A stretch of 64,000 nt of DNA from Gnetum montanum (taxonomy: Eukaryota; Streptophyta; Gnetopsida; Gnetales; Gnetaceae): assembly GCA_015680685.1 (NCBI GenBank), contig MNCI01013833.1, positions 62,001 through 126,000 on the forward strand, written 5' to 3'. This document shows, piece after piece, positions 22,721 through 34,291 of this stretch. Numbering within the stretch: position 1 is the first letter of the stretch; every line of letters begins with the position of its first letter. The translations under genes were made by a program, and so were the position numbers. The notes under the pieces are model-generated. The model was not told where the DNA came from and did not search any database. It was given only the letters and a program-made list of their open reading frames with translations.

Positions 22721-23691
22721 TGCTATTAACATTCTCATTCGAGAATATAGGATCTATGGTTGCTTGATGGTTTATGGGTGAAGTTGTGAGTTGTATGACT
22801 ATAGCTTGACCTTTTATTGAGGCTTGCAAAATGTAGTGTAGGTCAAACTACTTTCATAGATGTTCATTGTGATTACTTGAAGTAGGTTATTTTTACAAAT
22901 GATATTATCTTAACTATGAAAAAGGTAATGCCTTCACTTCTTCAGTGAGAAGACTAAGGTAAGATAGTGCCTTTTCACATCATTGTATTTTGCTTCATGG
23001 GCTACTAATGTGTGGCTCAACTAGTAAACTGGGACCTCTGTCTCATCATCTTGCTTTTGGTAAAGCACATAAGTGATGGATGTGTTAGAAGTCGCAAGGT
23101 AGATGTAAAAAGGTTTATCTCGTTGTGGAGGATGAACTGTAGGTATTTGTACTAGCTCTTTCTTAAGGTTGTCAAATCCTTATTAGCTTTGAGTTGTCCA
23201 CTCCAAGTAGGCTCCTTTCTTGAGCAGATGTTGCATTGGCTATAACCTATTGGTTAACCTAGCGATAAACCTGCATATGAATTGCAACCTACCTTGCAAC
23301 CCTCATAGCTCCTTAAGGTTGGCTTTGGGTGATAAGTTGGTTATGACCTTAACCTTGTTGGGGTTTATGCATATTCCTACTTCTGATACTAAAAAACTAA
23401 GCATCCAATCCATTCTGACCCTGAAAACACACTTCTTAGCCTTTAACCTAAGGTCATGTTTTAAGCAACTTTTAAGCACTAGGTTTAGATTATTTGCATG
23501 GTTGTGAGCCACTTTGGACTTAATTGTGATATCATCGACATAGTCATTGAGCAAGCTTAGTATGTAATCACTAAAGATATAAGTCATTGTACATTGATAT
23601 GTTGCTCCTATGTTCTTGAGTCCAAAAGGCATCATGGTATAGCAAAACATACCCTAGGGGATCATGAAGGTTATGCTAAGTTGATGCTTAG
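22721..23691 (-). pseudogene. RT C-terminal part and RNase H, element D (left of F insertion)
   Basis: Minus translation from the F junction reads KHQLSITFMIP, then FCYTMMPFGLKNIGATYQC, active site LLNDYVDDITIKSK, thumb (CLKHDLRLKAKKCVF) and connection. RNase H follows with KPFYIYLATSNTSITYVL. The first half of this RT is at 58005-58690. The YVDD active site is intact, but several stops interrupt the rest. Confidence 0.8.
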
Positions 23692-23796
23692 TGAAACACC
23701 ACCAAATTTGGGCCACCAGGTCTTGACTATGAATTTTTCTAAGTGTCAACATGAGATAAATCTTTTTCTAAGTGTTGAGACTACACTTCCACTAGA

Positions 23797-24262
23797 AGGA
23801 CTATGCTCTAGAGCATAGTTAGTGTAGTTGACACAAGCAATTCAGAATTATAATATTTTTCTAAGTGTCAATAGTAGCTGTAAATTTGTCTAAGTGTGGG
23901 GATTATGCTCTCACTACCAAGACTACACTCTAGAGTGTAGTCAGCACACTAATAGCCAATTTTGAAATTTTGCCTAAGTGTCAAGCCAAAAGTTGTTAGG
24001 CTTGGTTGGGATAGATGAAACAGTTTGGAAAATTTTTTAACTTTTGAGACTATGCTTCCTACTATGCTCTAGAGCATAGTCAGCATAGTCTGCACAAGGA
24101 CATCAATTTTTTCCAAATTTTTCTAACTACCAGGACTACGCTCTCACTGCTATGACTACACTCTAGAGGGTAGTTAACACTAGTTTTTTTTTTTTTTTTT
24201 TTTTTTTGCAAAATTTTTCTAATTGTTGGAACTATGCTTTAGAGCGTAGTTAGCATAGTCAT
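23797..24262. repeat. Palindrome cluster in U3 of F LTR
   Basis: Perfect 20-bp palindrome ACTATGCTCTAGAGCATAGT occurs at 23800-23819 and 24061-24080. A variant, ACTACACTCTAGAGTGTAGT, lies near 23932, and imperfect copies lie near 24164 and 24232. Each is near a TTTTTCTAAGTGT string. The cluster lies 400-870 bp upstream of the TATA box. Confidence 0.85.
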
Positions 24263-24665
24263 GCAAAACTACCTCTAGAAGCCTTCAAGACATAGCACCA
24301 TGCTTCATCTTAGCTTTGAAGCACCTTCAACAAGCAAGATCGACAATTTGCATTTCTTTTAGCACCCCCCATTTGCCCCAAATTGTACCTACACTTGACA
24401 CCACTCAAGAGAGTGGACAACATAGTCCTAGACCATAGTCTCTAAAACTACAATATTTTGCATCATTTTTAGGTACATCGCAATCTGTTCAACACTTGCA
24501 TAGGCAAGTTGGTAGCATAGTGATAGTTTGGCAATCTCATAGGGTCCATTGGAGCACACCAATAAAACACGATTTGCTTCAATGGGAGCATAGTTGGGTG
24601 TAGCGTAGCCCTAACTATCCCTCTTCCACATGGCTCCTAATCCGTAATTCATGGTAACCTTAATC

Positions 24666-24674
24666 CTATAAATA
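24666..24674 (+). promoter_or_regulatory. TATA box in F 5' LTR
   Basis: CTATAAATA followed by CCCTAG. The same box is conserved in the D, E and F 3' LTRs. Confidence 0.65.
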
Positions 24675-25367
24675 CCCTAGTTTTTCACATTTTAGGAGTT
24701 GGCATTTGAAGCATTCAATTGGAAAATTTGCATTTTTGAGCATTCTGGCATTCAAGTGCACTTGGCATTTTGGCAAACTTTTAACTAACACTTGACACTG
24801 TTGCACACCACCTAGCATACCATAGACCACAGTAACCTGCAAGACTCCATGGCAGCCAACCTGGTAGGCATAGATTTCATGGTAGATGTTAGTCTTCATA
24901 GCCCAAACACCTTGAGACTATGGCTATGCTACCAACTACACCTATTTGTACACTGCATACCTCCTCACCTTTTCTTGCAGTTAACTATGCTCCCCTCATT
25001 TTGGGTAGTGCTGCTTTTTCTCTCGATCACTTCTTGCACATTTTCAGCATTTTCTCTTTCATTCTAGCATTTACTTGCATTTTTACTATTTTTTGCACAT
25101 ATTCGCACATTTGTACTTTTGTTTTGCATTAGAAACCTCAACTACACTCACCCTAGTTGACATCATGGACATTGTAAACACTGTGCAAACACCTAGGATT
25201 CATTTTGGTGTAACATCCCATAAGTCCTAGTTTGATCGACAATACCATTCTGAGCATCCCTTCTCTATTTCTAGCAGATGCTCATGTGGATGCGAGGTCA
25301 AGCTATATCTGCCGCAAACCTCTTGGTATATCATTCTAGCCTCCAACATTTTTAGTCACAATAATTC

Positions 25368-25387
25368 TTTGGTGCTAGAAAGAGGAT
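25368..25387 (+). promoter_or_regulatory. Primer binding site of element F
   Basis: TTTGGTGCTAGAAAGAGGAT starts eight bases after the LTR end. It resembles the primer binding sites of C and E, which share the core GTGCTAGAA or GCACTAGAA. Confidence 0.65.
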
Positions 25388-25439
25388 CAGTGCCATTTCC
25401 TTTTGTAGTCTCCTTTGGTTGTTGCCTTACATGTTCTCT

Positions 25440-25815
25440 TCACCACTATTGCTATCTTTGGGCTAGTGTAGTCCTCACACCCCTATGGGCTAGTTGTCTA
25501 CAAACCATTGGTGTAGACTAGACCCCATCATCGATTCCCCTTGAACCCCACTTGACAACACCAAAGCATATATCCAAGACATAGCCAAATTCTGGGTGCT
25601 CAGGAGAGCATAGCTGGCTCTCAACATAGAGAGCATAGTTGGCTCTAGCATAGTGAGTGTAGTCCCAGAGTTAGTCATTTTTTCAGCAATTAACACTGCC
25701 ATTTTTTTGCATTTTTTATACTTAGCCATTTTTTCAATAGTTTATACTTAGCTACTTTTTCTGCATTTTTACACAATCATTTTTTCCAGTTAGCAAAGTC
25801 TACCTTTTTTCTACC
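25440..25815 (+). repeat. Leader repeats of element F between primer binding site and gag
   Basis: Two short motif families occur. GAGCATAGTTGGCT-type half sites lie at 25609-25665. TTAGCCATTTTTTCAATAGT-type units of about 30-36 bp lie at 25672-25815. The second type matches the leader array of E at 51757-51970 in the opposite orientation. Confidence 0.6.
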
Positions 25816-25854
25816 TTTTGCAAATAGAAACTTTTGTGTTTCCCCTTTTGCATT

Positions 25855-28830
25855 ATGAACACTAAGCAGCCTTCAACCTCTACTTCAAGTGTAGTTGTTT
25901 TTTGGCCCATTCAACAAGAAATCCAAATTGACCATCCTATCAGTCCCATCATGGAAAAATAGAGGCAATCCTTTAGGTTGCACAACCTACCTCCCAAGTA
26001 CATGGTGTTGAATGACGAGCAGTATAACTTCGTTTTCACGAAGCTTCAGGTAGGTCTATTCATATATTGTTAAGAAATGGAGGTCAAAAAAAGTTTTAAG
26101 CTCATACACCTAAATGGGAAGGAATAATTCCCCCTCCATTATGGACTTCATTCCACTCACAAAGCCCTACCATTGGATGCTCGAAAACCTCATTTGAAAC
26201 ATCAAGCATGAGGTAGGGATTGACTATGAGGAGCCCTTGTAGGAATAGTAAGATGAGTTTGAAGCTCAATCTGAGTATGATGACTCTTTCCGCACCTCGT
26301 TCTAGTGAACAACCTCTGCTTTCATGCTTTCACAATCCCACCCAACTATCTTTTTGGAGACAATCATAAGCCTAGTATTACCTCCTAGGTCAACACATGT
26401 GGTGGCAACCCACCAAACATAACATACATGCTAGGATGTGTTACATCCTTTTAGCTTATCTATTTTCATACAACTACAACCTATTCCCTCTTCTATGCCA
26501 ACAATTGTTATGCCTACATAACCTTATGTGCACACCATGCACATTCCTCCACTGTACATGACTCAAGTGTCATACATCTTGCTTGTCATGTTAACACCCT
26601 TCACAATGATCCAACCCAAAAAAACATGGTGGGGCCTAGCTACTACATTTCTTGCACAACCCATGCAACAAGCATCACATGTGGTTGCATAACCTGGAGC
26701 TAGGTCATGGGCCAACCAAATGGCACAGTAGGTAGCACAACCAATGTAGCTCATCATAACCTCCCTGAGTCTAGATCAATCCTTCCAACTCATTTATAAT
26801 TTAACCGAAGAGGTCAAGTGGCTCAAGGCTGCTTCCTCTAAAACCTTTCATGTGATGGATTTCTATCAGGATGATCCAATCAGTCCTCTAGTTCTACCAC
26901 TCATGTTTCTTGCTGGGGCCCACTACCACAATTCACCAAATATAATGGTGAAGGGGACTCCAATGCCCATTTGGTAACCTTTTGATCTGAATGCCTTCTA
27001 CTGCAAGCATGGCCACATACCATTATCTATGTGTTCACCATGTCCTTGACCAATAAGGCACTGCATTGGTACCATGCACTCCCCAAGATCTCCATTTCTT
27101 CTTTGGAGGAATTCCTTAGCCAATTCGTCACATGCTTCAAGTATAACTTGAAGCCTAAGGAAACCTTGGATTAGTTGATGCAAGTGAAGCAGGGACATTT
27201 AGAGCCTATGAAAAAGTTCATTCAATGATTGAGCACATTGCTTAATGAAATTTGTGAGCCCATCACGAAAACACACTTACTAGAAATTTTCAAAGGTGTA
27301 ATGAATGACTTCATTAAGTCAAAATTATATTACCTTGCCCTGCAATGCTTGATCCAAGAATTTTCTTAAACCAAGAGCATTTAGGATGAGGTGGAGGCTA
27401 GTAATGACCCAGCCTACGTGGCCTATAAAAATCTACACACTAAGAAAGATAAGAACAAGGGAAAATGGGCAACCATAACTATGGCAATGATGGCCAACGA
27501 GGATAAGCTAAACAATGCTAAACCAATAGCCAAGCCATCCAAGGTCCTAGCCAACAACAACAAGGTTTCTAGATCTAGTGCTATAGCAAACAACCAACCC
27601 ACATCATTGTTGGCCACAAGGCAAGCTACACCAAGGTCAAACTTTGAGCACAAGGATCACTCGAAGTATACACCATTGCCCATCAAGCTATCAAAGCTCT
27701 TGGACCAACTGCTTAACGCTGGAAGAATCTAGTACAAGTAAATGTTTGAGGATGCTTACAAATGTCATGAAAAATATTGCAATCTCCTCAAGAATCCCTC
27801 AGTCACACTACCAAACAAGCCTCCAGTCCCTAAGCATTTTAGGCTAAACCAATTTTGCCATTATCACCAATTTCCTGGCCATGATATTGACATTTTTCAT
27901 GACTTTGCAAGATGATGTACAATGCATGATTGACAAGGGTGAGTTGGTCCCTGATGCAACCAACCCAATTCACCCCCAAAACCAATCAAGGAAGGTTTAC
28001 AAGGATCCTCTCAACGTAAGAAATGCAAGTACAACATCAATGTTATTAGCATTGATGAAAAATTAAAATTGGTGTAGGAGCCATTGGTGATTTATGTGCC
28101 CTCTAGTAACACTAGGTCCCCCTCATCCTCAACCAGTTTGAGAACTGCTTTTTTTGTCAGAGCACCACCTTGGGCACCCATAACACCCTTTGTGATCAGG
28201 GTCCCATAGCACATTGCAACAACAATATCCCAATCATCCTTTTTCATAAGGGTTCCACAACATGCAAACTCCCCACCTGCCAGGAGTTCAGTGGTGGGAA
28301 ATACATCAGTCCTTGCTCAGCTAAGGCTCCATCTTATAAACGATACCAACAAGCAATCAAGGTGGCAACCCAAGAGGCCTAACAAGTGCCTCACTGACAA
28401 AATGGTTAGGTAGAAATAGGAGCAAAGGGCACTAAGCCCACTAAAGCTTGTCCCCTTGTCTGCTATTCCCATGGCCAAATCAACTAATAAGGCCACCACA
28501 AACAATGAACAACTGAGCATGAAGGCTCCAAAACAAGAAAGGCAAGCAAAGCCCAAATCTCCTCCATGAGAGATTCACCTCTTGGACCACATGAAGGAGA
28601 TGAAGGCCAACAACAAGGTAGAAAACAATAACAAGGACTTTCTTGATGCATTGGCCTAGGTTAAGTAAGCTTTGAAGCAAAAGAACACTACATTGAGCCT
28701 ATACGATCTTATCATGACCTCCTTTGCCCACCACGAAGTGTTGGTTCGCATGTTGATGTCCATTCCTATTACAGAGGACATACTAGTGAATGAATAATCC
28801 ATCCATGCTATGATGCTGCCTCCTATTCCA
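25855..28830 (+). pseudogene. gag of element F
   Basis: The start at 25855 (MNTKQPSTSTSS) is chosen because E begins the same way (MNPDQPSTL at 51728, minus). A middle block has VMDFYQDDPISP, matching KVVDFYQDDPISPIV in E, then FTKYNGEGDSNAHLV and a capsid-like helical region (SLTNKALHWYHALPKIS). A Lys-rich basic linker follows at 27391-27732. A single knuckle-like CHYHQFPGHDIDIFHDF near 27858 fits the usual Tat pattern. More than 25 stops and shifts are present, so this is a decayed structural gene. Confidence 0.7.
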
Positions 28831-28859
28831 TAGGAATCGAGCTCAACTCCCTTGGCATT

Positions 28860-29531
28860 TTGTGATGAGGTGATCAAGGTTGATCCTGAGAAGGGTCAAG
28901 TCATTATGGTGCCAATGTTTATCAAAATTCATGTTGGGAAATGTAGAATCTGTAGGGTGCATGTTGATAATGGAGCAGTAACTAATGTCATCCCATACAC
29001 AGTCATTAACAAGCTAGATCTTGCTACCTAGATCAAACCCACAAAGAAAACATTCCTAAAGTCCTTCAATGGTTCACGCGTTATCGTAAGGGGAATGGTC
29101 ATGATAGCCTTTGCATTAGGTGAACAATTTTCAACCATTGCAGGATTCATCGTAATCAAGAAGATGCTAGGCTTCAACCTAATCTTTGATAAGCCCTGGC
29201 TAGCCCAACTGTAGGCCATCTCCTCTCCAATCCACTAAAAAATACACCTTCCATATGGAGGTGATGAGTTTATCATCTATGGTGACAATGCAGCCCCTCT
29301 GATCAGTAGTAACATTAGCATAGAACAAGGATCAAAGGCGGAGTTCCCCAATGACATGCCTCCCAAGAATGATGAGGGCAAAATGTGTGAGGCAGACCAA
29401 CCTGAGGAACCAAAGGGAGCCATTGACCTCTCGGAGGATGCTTTATCGGTAGAATTGCCCTTCAACATAGCTAATGAAGGGAAATGTGAGTACCACATCA
29501 TACCATCCAAGCCCTATGCACCCCCTAATTA
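28860..29531 (+). pseudogene. Aspartic protease of element F
   Basis: The active site reads VHVDNGAVTNVIPYTVINKL (Asp present, DNGA). Near 29185 the hydrophobic C-terminal motif FNLIFDKPWLAQL appears, where ILGRPWL is usual. An acidic tail (IDLSEDALSVELPF) ends at a stop at 29529-29531 and is open over its last 70 codons. Two or three stops lie inside. After this gene come a spacer and the antisense gene, so protease and RT are separated by about 6.7 kb once B is removed. Confidence 0.75.
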
Positions 29532-30320
29532 ACATCGAGTTAGGAAGCAACTACGCAATTAAGGCATCCCCTTAGTCCAACATGCGCTAGATGCCTACCT
29601 GCTTCTCACTTCTACATACCTCATTTGCCTACATTTTATTCACACATTATGTTTAGCTTGGTTGTTTGTATTTTGCATTATTTGTTTCGTTACACATTTA
29701 TTTCTTTTTTTTTGTGCATTTTTGCTTAATTTATGTGTTTTCTAGTTAAGTTTACTCTTTTGCAGTTGTTAGCCTATGCATGAAAAACATTAAAATACAT
29801 AAAAATCATAAAATTTAAAATTCCAAAAAATACATCACATGGCCCAAAAGGCCCTAAACTAGCACACAACCCGTTATGATCCTAAACTAACATCACATGG
29901 CCCACCATGGCCTAATATTGGCAACACTTTTCCTTTTAATGCATGGCTTGAAATGGCCTTAAACTACCACTAGGGCCTAGAATGGCCTAAAACTACCAAC
30001 ACACACTGTTAACACACATAGCCAAAAATGGCCTAAAACTAGTAATCATGCAGTTTGAAATGGCATTAAACTAGCATTGGCCTTGCAAGGGCCTAGTAAC
30101 ACTATCATCGCACAATCATAACCATCACATAGTCATAACTCAACGCATTAATTTATCGTAACACTAGCATAGTGAACACATAGCAAATAATCACAAAAGC
30201 CATATAGTCCATATAGAAAAACATTCATCCATCTCATATAAATAAATAGTATGTAGCATGATCATCTGCAAGATACAATAAAAAATACACAAAAATGCAA
30301 AAATGCCCAATAGTAGGGCT
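29532..30320. other. Spacer between F protease and antisense gene, with short tandem repeats
   Basis: No gene seen. At 29830-30100 about seven units of the type AATGGCCTAAAACTAGCA (spacing 30-45 bp) form a loose array. Similar GGCC / CTAGTTTTAGG strings occur at 47920-47970 (E) and 58865-58930 (D). Confidence 0.55.
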
Positions 30321-31527
30321 ACATCAGGATATGTTCAACCAGTGGTACTAGGTGGGGGTGGAGGTCCTTCTTCATCTGCCATGCCACTAGGGCCTATAGC
30401 ATTACTTGGTGCATGTTAATAGTATAATAGTAATAAAACAACAAACTTGTAAGAAAATGTACAATATGCATGCTAACATGAAAAGCAAAAAGACAACACA
30501 AAGGCTAACTTGAGAGGGTTGCACATTGATCATGTCTGGAGGCAAACTATCAAGGCCCTCCTCCAAGCATTTGAGGATCTCAACCTCAGATAGCCATGTC
30601 CAATCCTCTTGGCCAAATTCAACTCTCACAAGAGTCTTACCTTTGTCCACGGTGGTCCATGTTGGTGGCTCCACATAAAATGTGGTAGATGAAGCCTCTC
30701 CTAAAGGCATAACAACCTGCCTTTCTAGAGAACCACTAACTACTATATGACGAGCAAATATCTCAAAGGCCTATCTCCTGCTAGTTGCCTCAAGAAGCAT
30801 CTCATGATGGCAATGTTCGATGGACTCTTCCTTGAGTTGTTGAAGATATGCATCTTGCTCACGCTTATAGTGGTGCTTATGGTTCTTTTGCATCTACCCC
30901 CACTTGCATACCTTGACACTGAAGTAGTTCTAGTCTTGATTCTTCTGGGCAAGCAAAACCATCTGTAACCATTGCTCAATGATATCCTGGGTGGGCTTGT
31001 TCTTACCCTAGATAGCTGACCAATACTTGGCATAATTGATCTATGCAATTTTTCAAGTACTATCACCCTATGATCAAGCTACCTAGAAGTCATATTAGGA
31101 CTAAATATCCTTGATCTTCCTATCTTAGGTTTTCACTCTCTCCTAAAGTTCATGAATGCACTTCCATAGTTTCTTGTTCAAGTGCCTACAAACCCATAAC
31201 GCTTTCATGTAAGAAAGCACACACTCATATATGAGATGAGGTACCTGCTCCACTTCAGGAGGAAACTTAGGGACAACAACCACTTTCATCACCCTGCTTA
31301 GTTCCCAATGAAGGTTAGAACCTATTGACATGTAAATAAGTAAAACAACCTTAGCCACACACTAAGCATTAAAATCAGTAAAGAAACATAAGCAAAGAAA
31401 CATTATATGCATACCAAGCTTGGGATTCACCTATTGTAGATAGTCAACCATGTCCTTCATGATGCCTTCCATGAAGGCAAACTTGTTTGGTGTTTCTACC
31501 CATGGCTTCATATAGTAGGTAGACATG
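30320..31527 (-). pseudogene. Antisense gene of F, C-terminal exons (coiled-coil-like part)
   Basis: This is the downstream part of the gene whose 5' half is at 38365-40860; B separates them. After MKPWVETPNKFAFMEGIM comes an intron (GTATGCAT donor near 31415, AATAG acceptor near 31322). The next exon has NLHWELSRVMK, then LIYECVLSYMKALWV and LNKKLWKCIHEL. A basic region with HHYKREQDAYLQQLKEES follows, and an acidic tail (EDWTWLSEVEILKCLEEGL) ends the exon. The other copy, at 63240-64000 on +, matches: TGPKLWWNSSKMAKM, MYETSN, HIWKHMHKL, HKHQYKHE. I know no function for this half. Stops and shifts show decay. Confidence 0.6.
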
Positions 31528-32340
31528 TGATGAGTGGCGAGGTAGCCCTACACTCAACCATACAAATACGAGCATTTCACGTGCAATTCGGTCGAACTCC
31601 AAGGACTAAGTGCTTACGCGCCTTAATGGAACACTTAGGGTTAATCAATCGTTGTTTTCCCAAACTTACTTGTATTGTCATGGTTGTATGGTTAAGTAAG
31701 TTTGAGGTATGTGATTTTTATAACTTTTATCTTTTTGATGTCTTATGCTAATGAGGAAAGCTGAAGAGAACTAAGTGAGTAACTTACATTAACTATTCAC
31801 TAACTAAGTTCTAATTGTTCCTAACACCAGTATCCATTCCCACTTGCCGTACACATCCTGAACTAGTGCAACGCTAATGGGATTACCAAATGCTAATTGC
31901 TACTAGGTTACCAAGCACTACACACATGCTCGAAGCGGTCGTATTGAGTGTACTTAGCTAGGAGAGTCAAAGGCTGAGAGATAGATTAATTAACTAGGAA
32001 AGCATTAAATGTTCAACAATAAGTAATTACTAATTAGCTTAGTTTATATGTTGCAAGGTTTATCATAAATTTCGTCTTTATTTCCGTACACAAATGTGTG
32101 CTTAGGTAAAAATTGCTCAAATAAAGATCCATTCACTCTATGACTCCTATTGCGGGCACACAGGAATTATTCTAACTTTGGAATGGTAAAACTGCAAGAG
32201 TTTAGCTAAGGGTCTAAGTCTAACTATCAGGAACATAGGGTGCAGCCTCTTATTTATAGAAGATGAGGCAGGATGCGATATTTTGTACGCAATATCGCGT
32301 GGCGGATGCGATATCGCATACGCAATATCGCGGCTCATCA
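31528..32340 (-). repeat. 3' LTR of element B
   Basis: 813 bp. On minus it starts TGATGAGCCGCGATATTGCG and ends CCACTCATCA. It aligns with the 5' LTR (37603-38364) but holds about 50 extra bases made of ATATCGC-type palindromes next to its start. TATA (TATAAATA) lies near 32251-32259. Confidence 0.9.
32278..32333. repeat. ATATCGC palindrome repeats at LTR start of B
   Basis: Four copies of the GCGATATCGC / GCAATATCGC type lie within 56 bp. The 5' LTR has one (38347-38356) and element A one (3220-3229). The repeats make up most of the sequence between LTR start and TATA box. Confidence 0.8.
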
Positions 32341-34290
32341 TACCCCCATGACTAAATTAAAACTTATCCTTGCGTTCCTTACAAAATATTAGGAAGGTAT
32401 GAGATTATTGACTTGAATAACACTAATGGTGAATGGGATGACGTGTGAATGGATCATCATTACAATACATGAAAATATTAGTGTTCAGGACTACAAAAGT
32501 GAACACTATACACAATTGACATCCAGCCTTATTTCACAACTGGGATAGAAGAGAGAGAGAAAAAAGAAGAAAATAAGAAGATGTGTTGTTGTTGATGCCA
32601 AGATTGCACCTTCCATTGTCCATCTATAACCATGCCATCAGTCTTGTTCCTTGCACAACTATTCTAGCACCAGTCCATCCTAAGTGTTTCCTCCAGATCC
32701 AGTGCATTGCTATATGATTGCCATCTACACATACAACATAGTCACATATGCTAAAGGATAAGTAAATCACAATACAGTTGATACCTTGCCTCGGTGTAAG
32801 GTCCATTGGCTGAGTTGTGATATGGCTAATATGGATTCTAGAGATATAACACTGGTGACTACCCAAGGTGTAGGGGTTAGGAGAAAATTGAAAAAATTGG
32901 ACCAGGACCCCCATGACTAAGAGCGATCCTTTGATAGCGATAGAATGGAAAAATATAAGGAATAAGAAAGATGGAGAAAAAGAAACAACAACAACACCAA
33001 TAAAATGGATGTCAAAGGTGGAAATGAATAAAATAAATGGTGATTGCAAGAATGTTTAAGGGAAAGAAGTTAACTGATGCACCAATTAAGAATGCCAATG
33101 GATCCTCCCCAAAGTAGACTCATGCACTTAATGCCTTGACAATCCTACATTCAAAGAGTCTATAGGCTCTAGAAATGTCATTTGGAAGCAAGAGTTAAAG
33201 TCTTAATCACAAGAATTTACCAAAAAGAAAACAATGCATCAACCAAAATATAGACTCTTGATATAACTGACAATAAGGTGGGAAATGGAGAAAGAATGAT
33301 GAGGAGAAGAGAATGGAATGAAGTCCCAAGAACAAGGTGGTGTACAACCATTTGTGTATTTATGGTTAATGTGACTTGGTAGATCTCATTCCACATCTGG
33401 CCTCAAACAATCCACATCCAGTGACTTCGCATTAATACACTTGGCCAATCCATCCACTTGAAGTAGCAAGAATGCTTCCACCAAAGAGTCACCACCATTC
33501 TGAGGAAATGCGAAAAGGAAAAGGTAGGGAGCGAGAAAGGGCCTTAGTTAGAGGGAACATGTTTGTTTAGTTCCATAACCAGTGATTGTAGCCCAGATGA
33601 TTATTTTATCTAAGGGGTGTGCTTTGAATCCTCATTGTTGTGTTGTTGTTGTTTTTTGTGTGAGAACCACACCATGCAAAGAATTATTATTTTTATTAAC
33701 TCATCTTCCTGACAATGGAGCAACATTGGAATGGTAAGGAAAACTTAAGAAGGAAACATACAAGCACCCAAGAGAATGGCCAGCACAAATGTATCAAATC
33801 CCCTTAAAGTCACACCCTTTTCAATCCTTAAGTTCTCCCTCAGTTTGAGAAATTTCTAGTCAAAAATTCATTAATAATTTTATTATTAAGAAAGAGGCTG
33901 TACAATTCCAAGCTAAGAGAGACCATAGAAATTCATGAATGCATGGATGATGTGGACTCATTGCCTGTTATATCAAAAGAACCATAACTTCGTATCAACA
34001 TTATAACTCTAAGGTAAAAACCAAGCATTAGCAATTAATAGAATACAGTTCATACCACCATCAGGGGCACTTATTAGGTGATGAACCTAACAAAACAAAC
34101 AAGCACACAAAGAAATGAAAAAGTATGAATGATGTTGTAAAAAAAAAAATAGAAAAGTTAAGGAAATTTGTAAAACAAAAATGTGTGAAAAAAAAACTTA
34201 AAAAGGAACTGAGGGCCTCAATTGATTAGTAGAGATGGCCATCTTCCCCATGACTGAGTTGGAAGGGGGAGATCCTAAATAATGAGCTGG
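32341..34290 (-). other. Polypurine tract and 3' non-coding region of element B
   Basis: The tract (minus TAGTCATGGGGGTA, 32341-32356) adjoins the LTR. The rest aligns with 1129-3210 of element A. No full gene is seen. A short frame at 32624-32760 matches the frame at 2838-3035 of A. An open stretch of 141 residues here (32624-33049) is only partly conserved in A. Confidence 0.6.
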
Positions 34291-34291
34291 G

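Larger units (their letters stand above)
17475..23691 (-). mobile_element. Element D, left part: Tat-lineage element (3' LTR to RT)
   Basis: On minus, reading right to left: C-terminal RT, RNase H, archaeal-type RNase H, integrase, non-coding region with a tandem array, 3' LTR. The RT is cut at 23691 by the LTR of F and resumes at 58005. The two halves join at the same RT position when compared with the RT of F, which shows that F inserted into D. D itself sits inside the 3' LTR of C. Confidence 0.85.
23692..25360 (+). repeat. 5' LTR of element F
   Basis: It begins TGAAACACCACCAAATTTGG and ends TTTTTAGTCACA, followed by the primer binding site. It is homologous to the F 3' LTR (56461-58004) and to the D and E LTRs. 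TATA is at 24666 and the U3 inverted-repeat cluster at 23797-24262. Confidence 0.8.

Noticed and set aside
24183-24207. Poly-T run (and poly-A near 18470) as retroposon tails
   Set aside because: They lie within LTRs at places where other copies also have T/A runs; no target duplication of a SINE or processed gene was seen.
26037-26050. Splice donor-like CAGGTAG in F gag
   Set aside because: A single occurrence without a matching acceptor and not shared with E.
32624-33049. 141-residue open frame as an intact env-like protein
   Set aside because: Only the last 35-40 residues match the A copy in frame. The hydrophobic start is not shared, and it lacks a convincing signal peptide or env motif.
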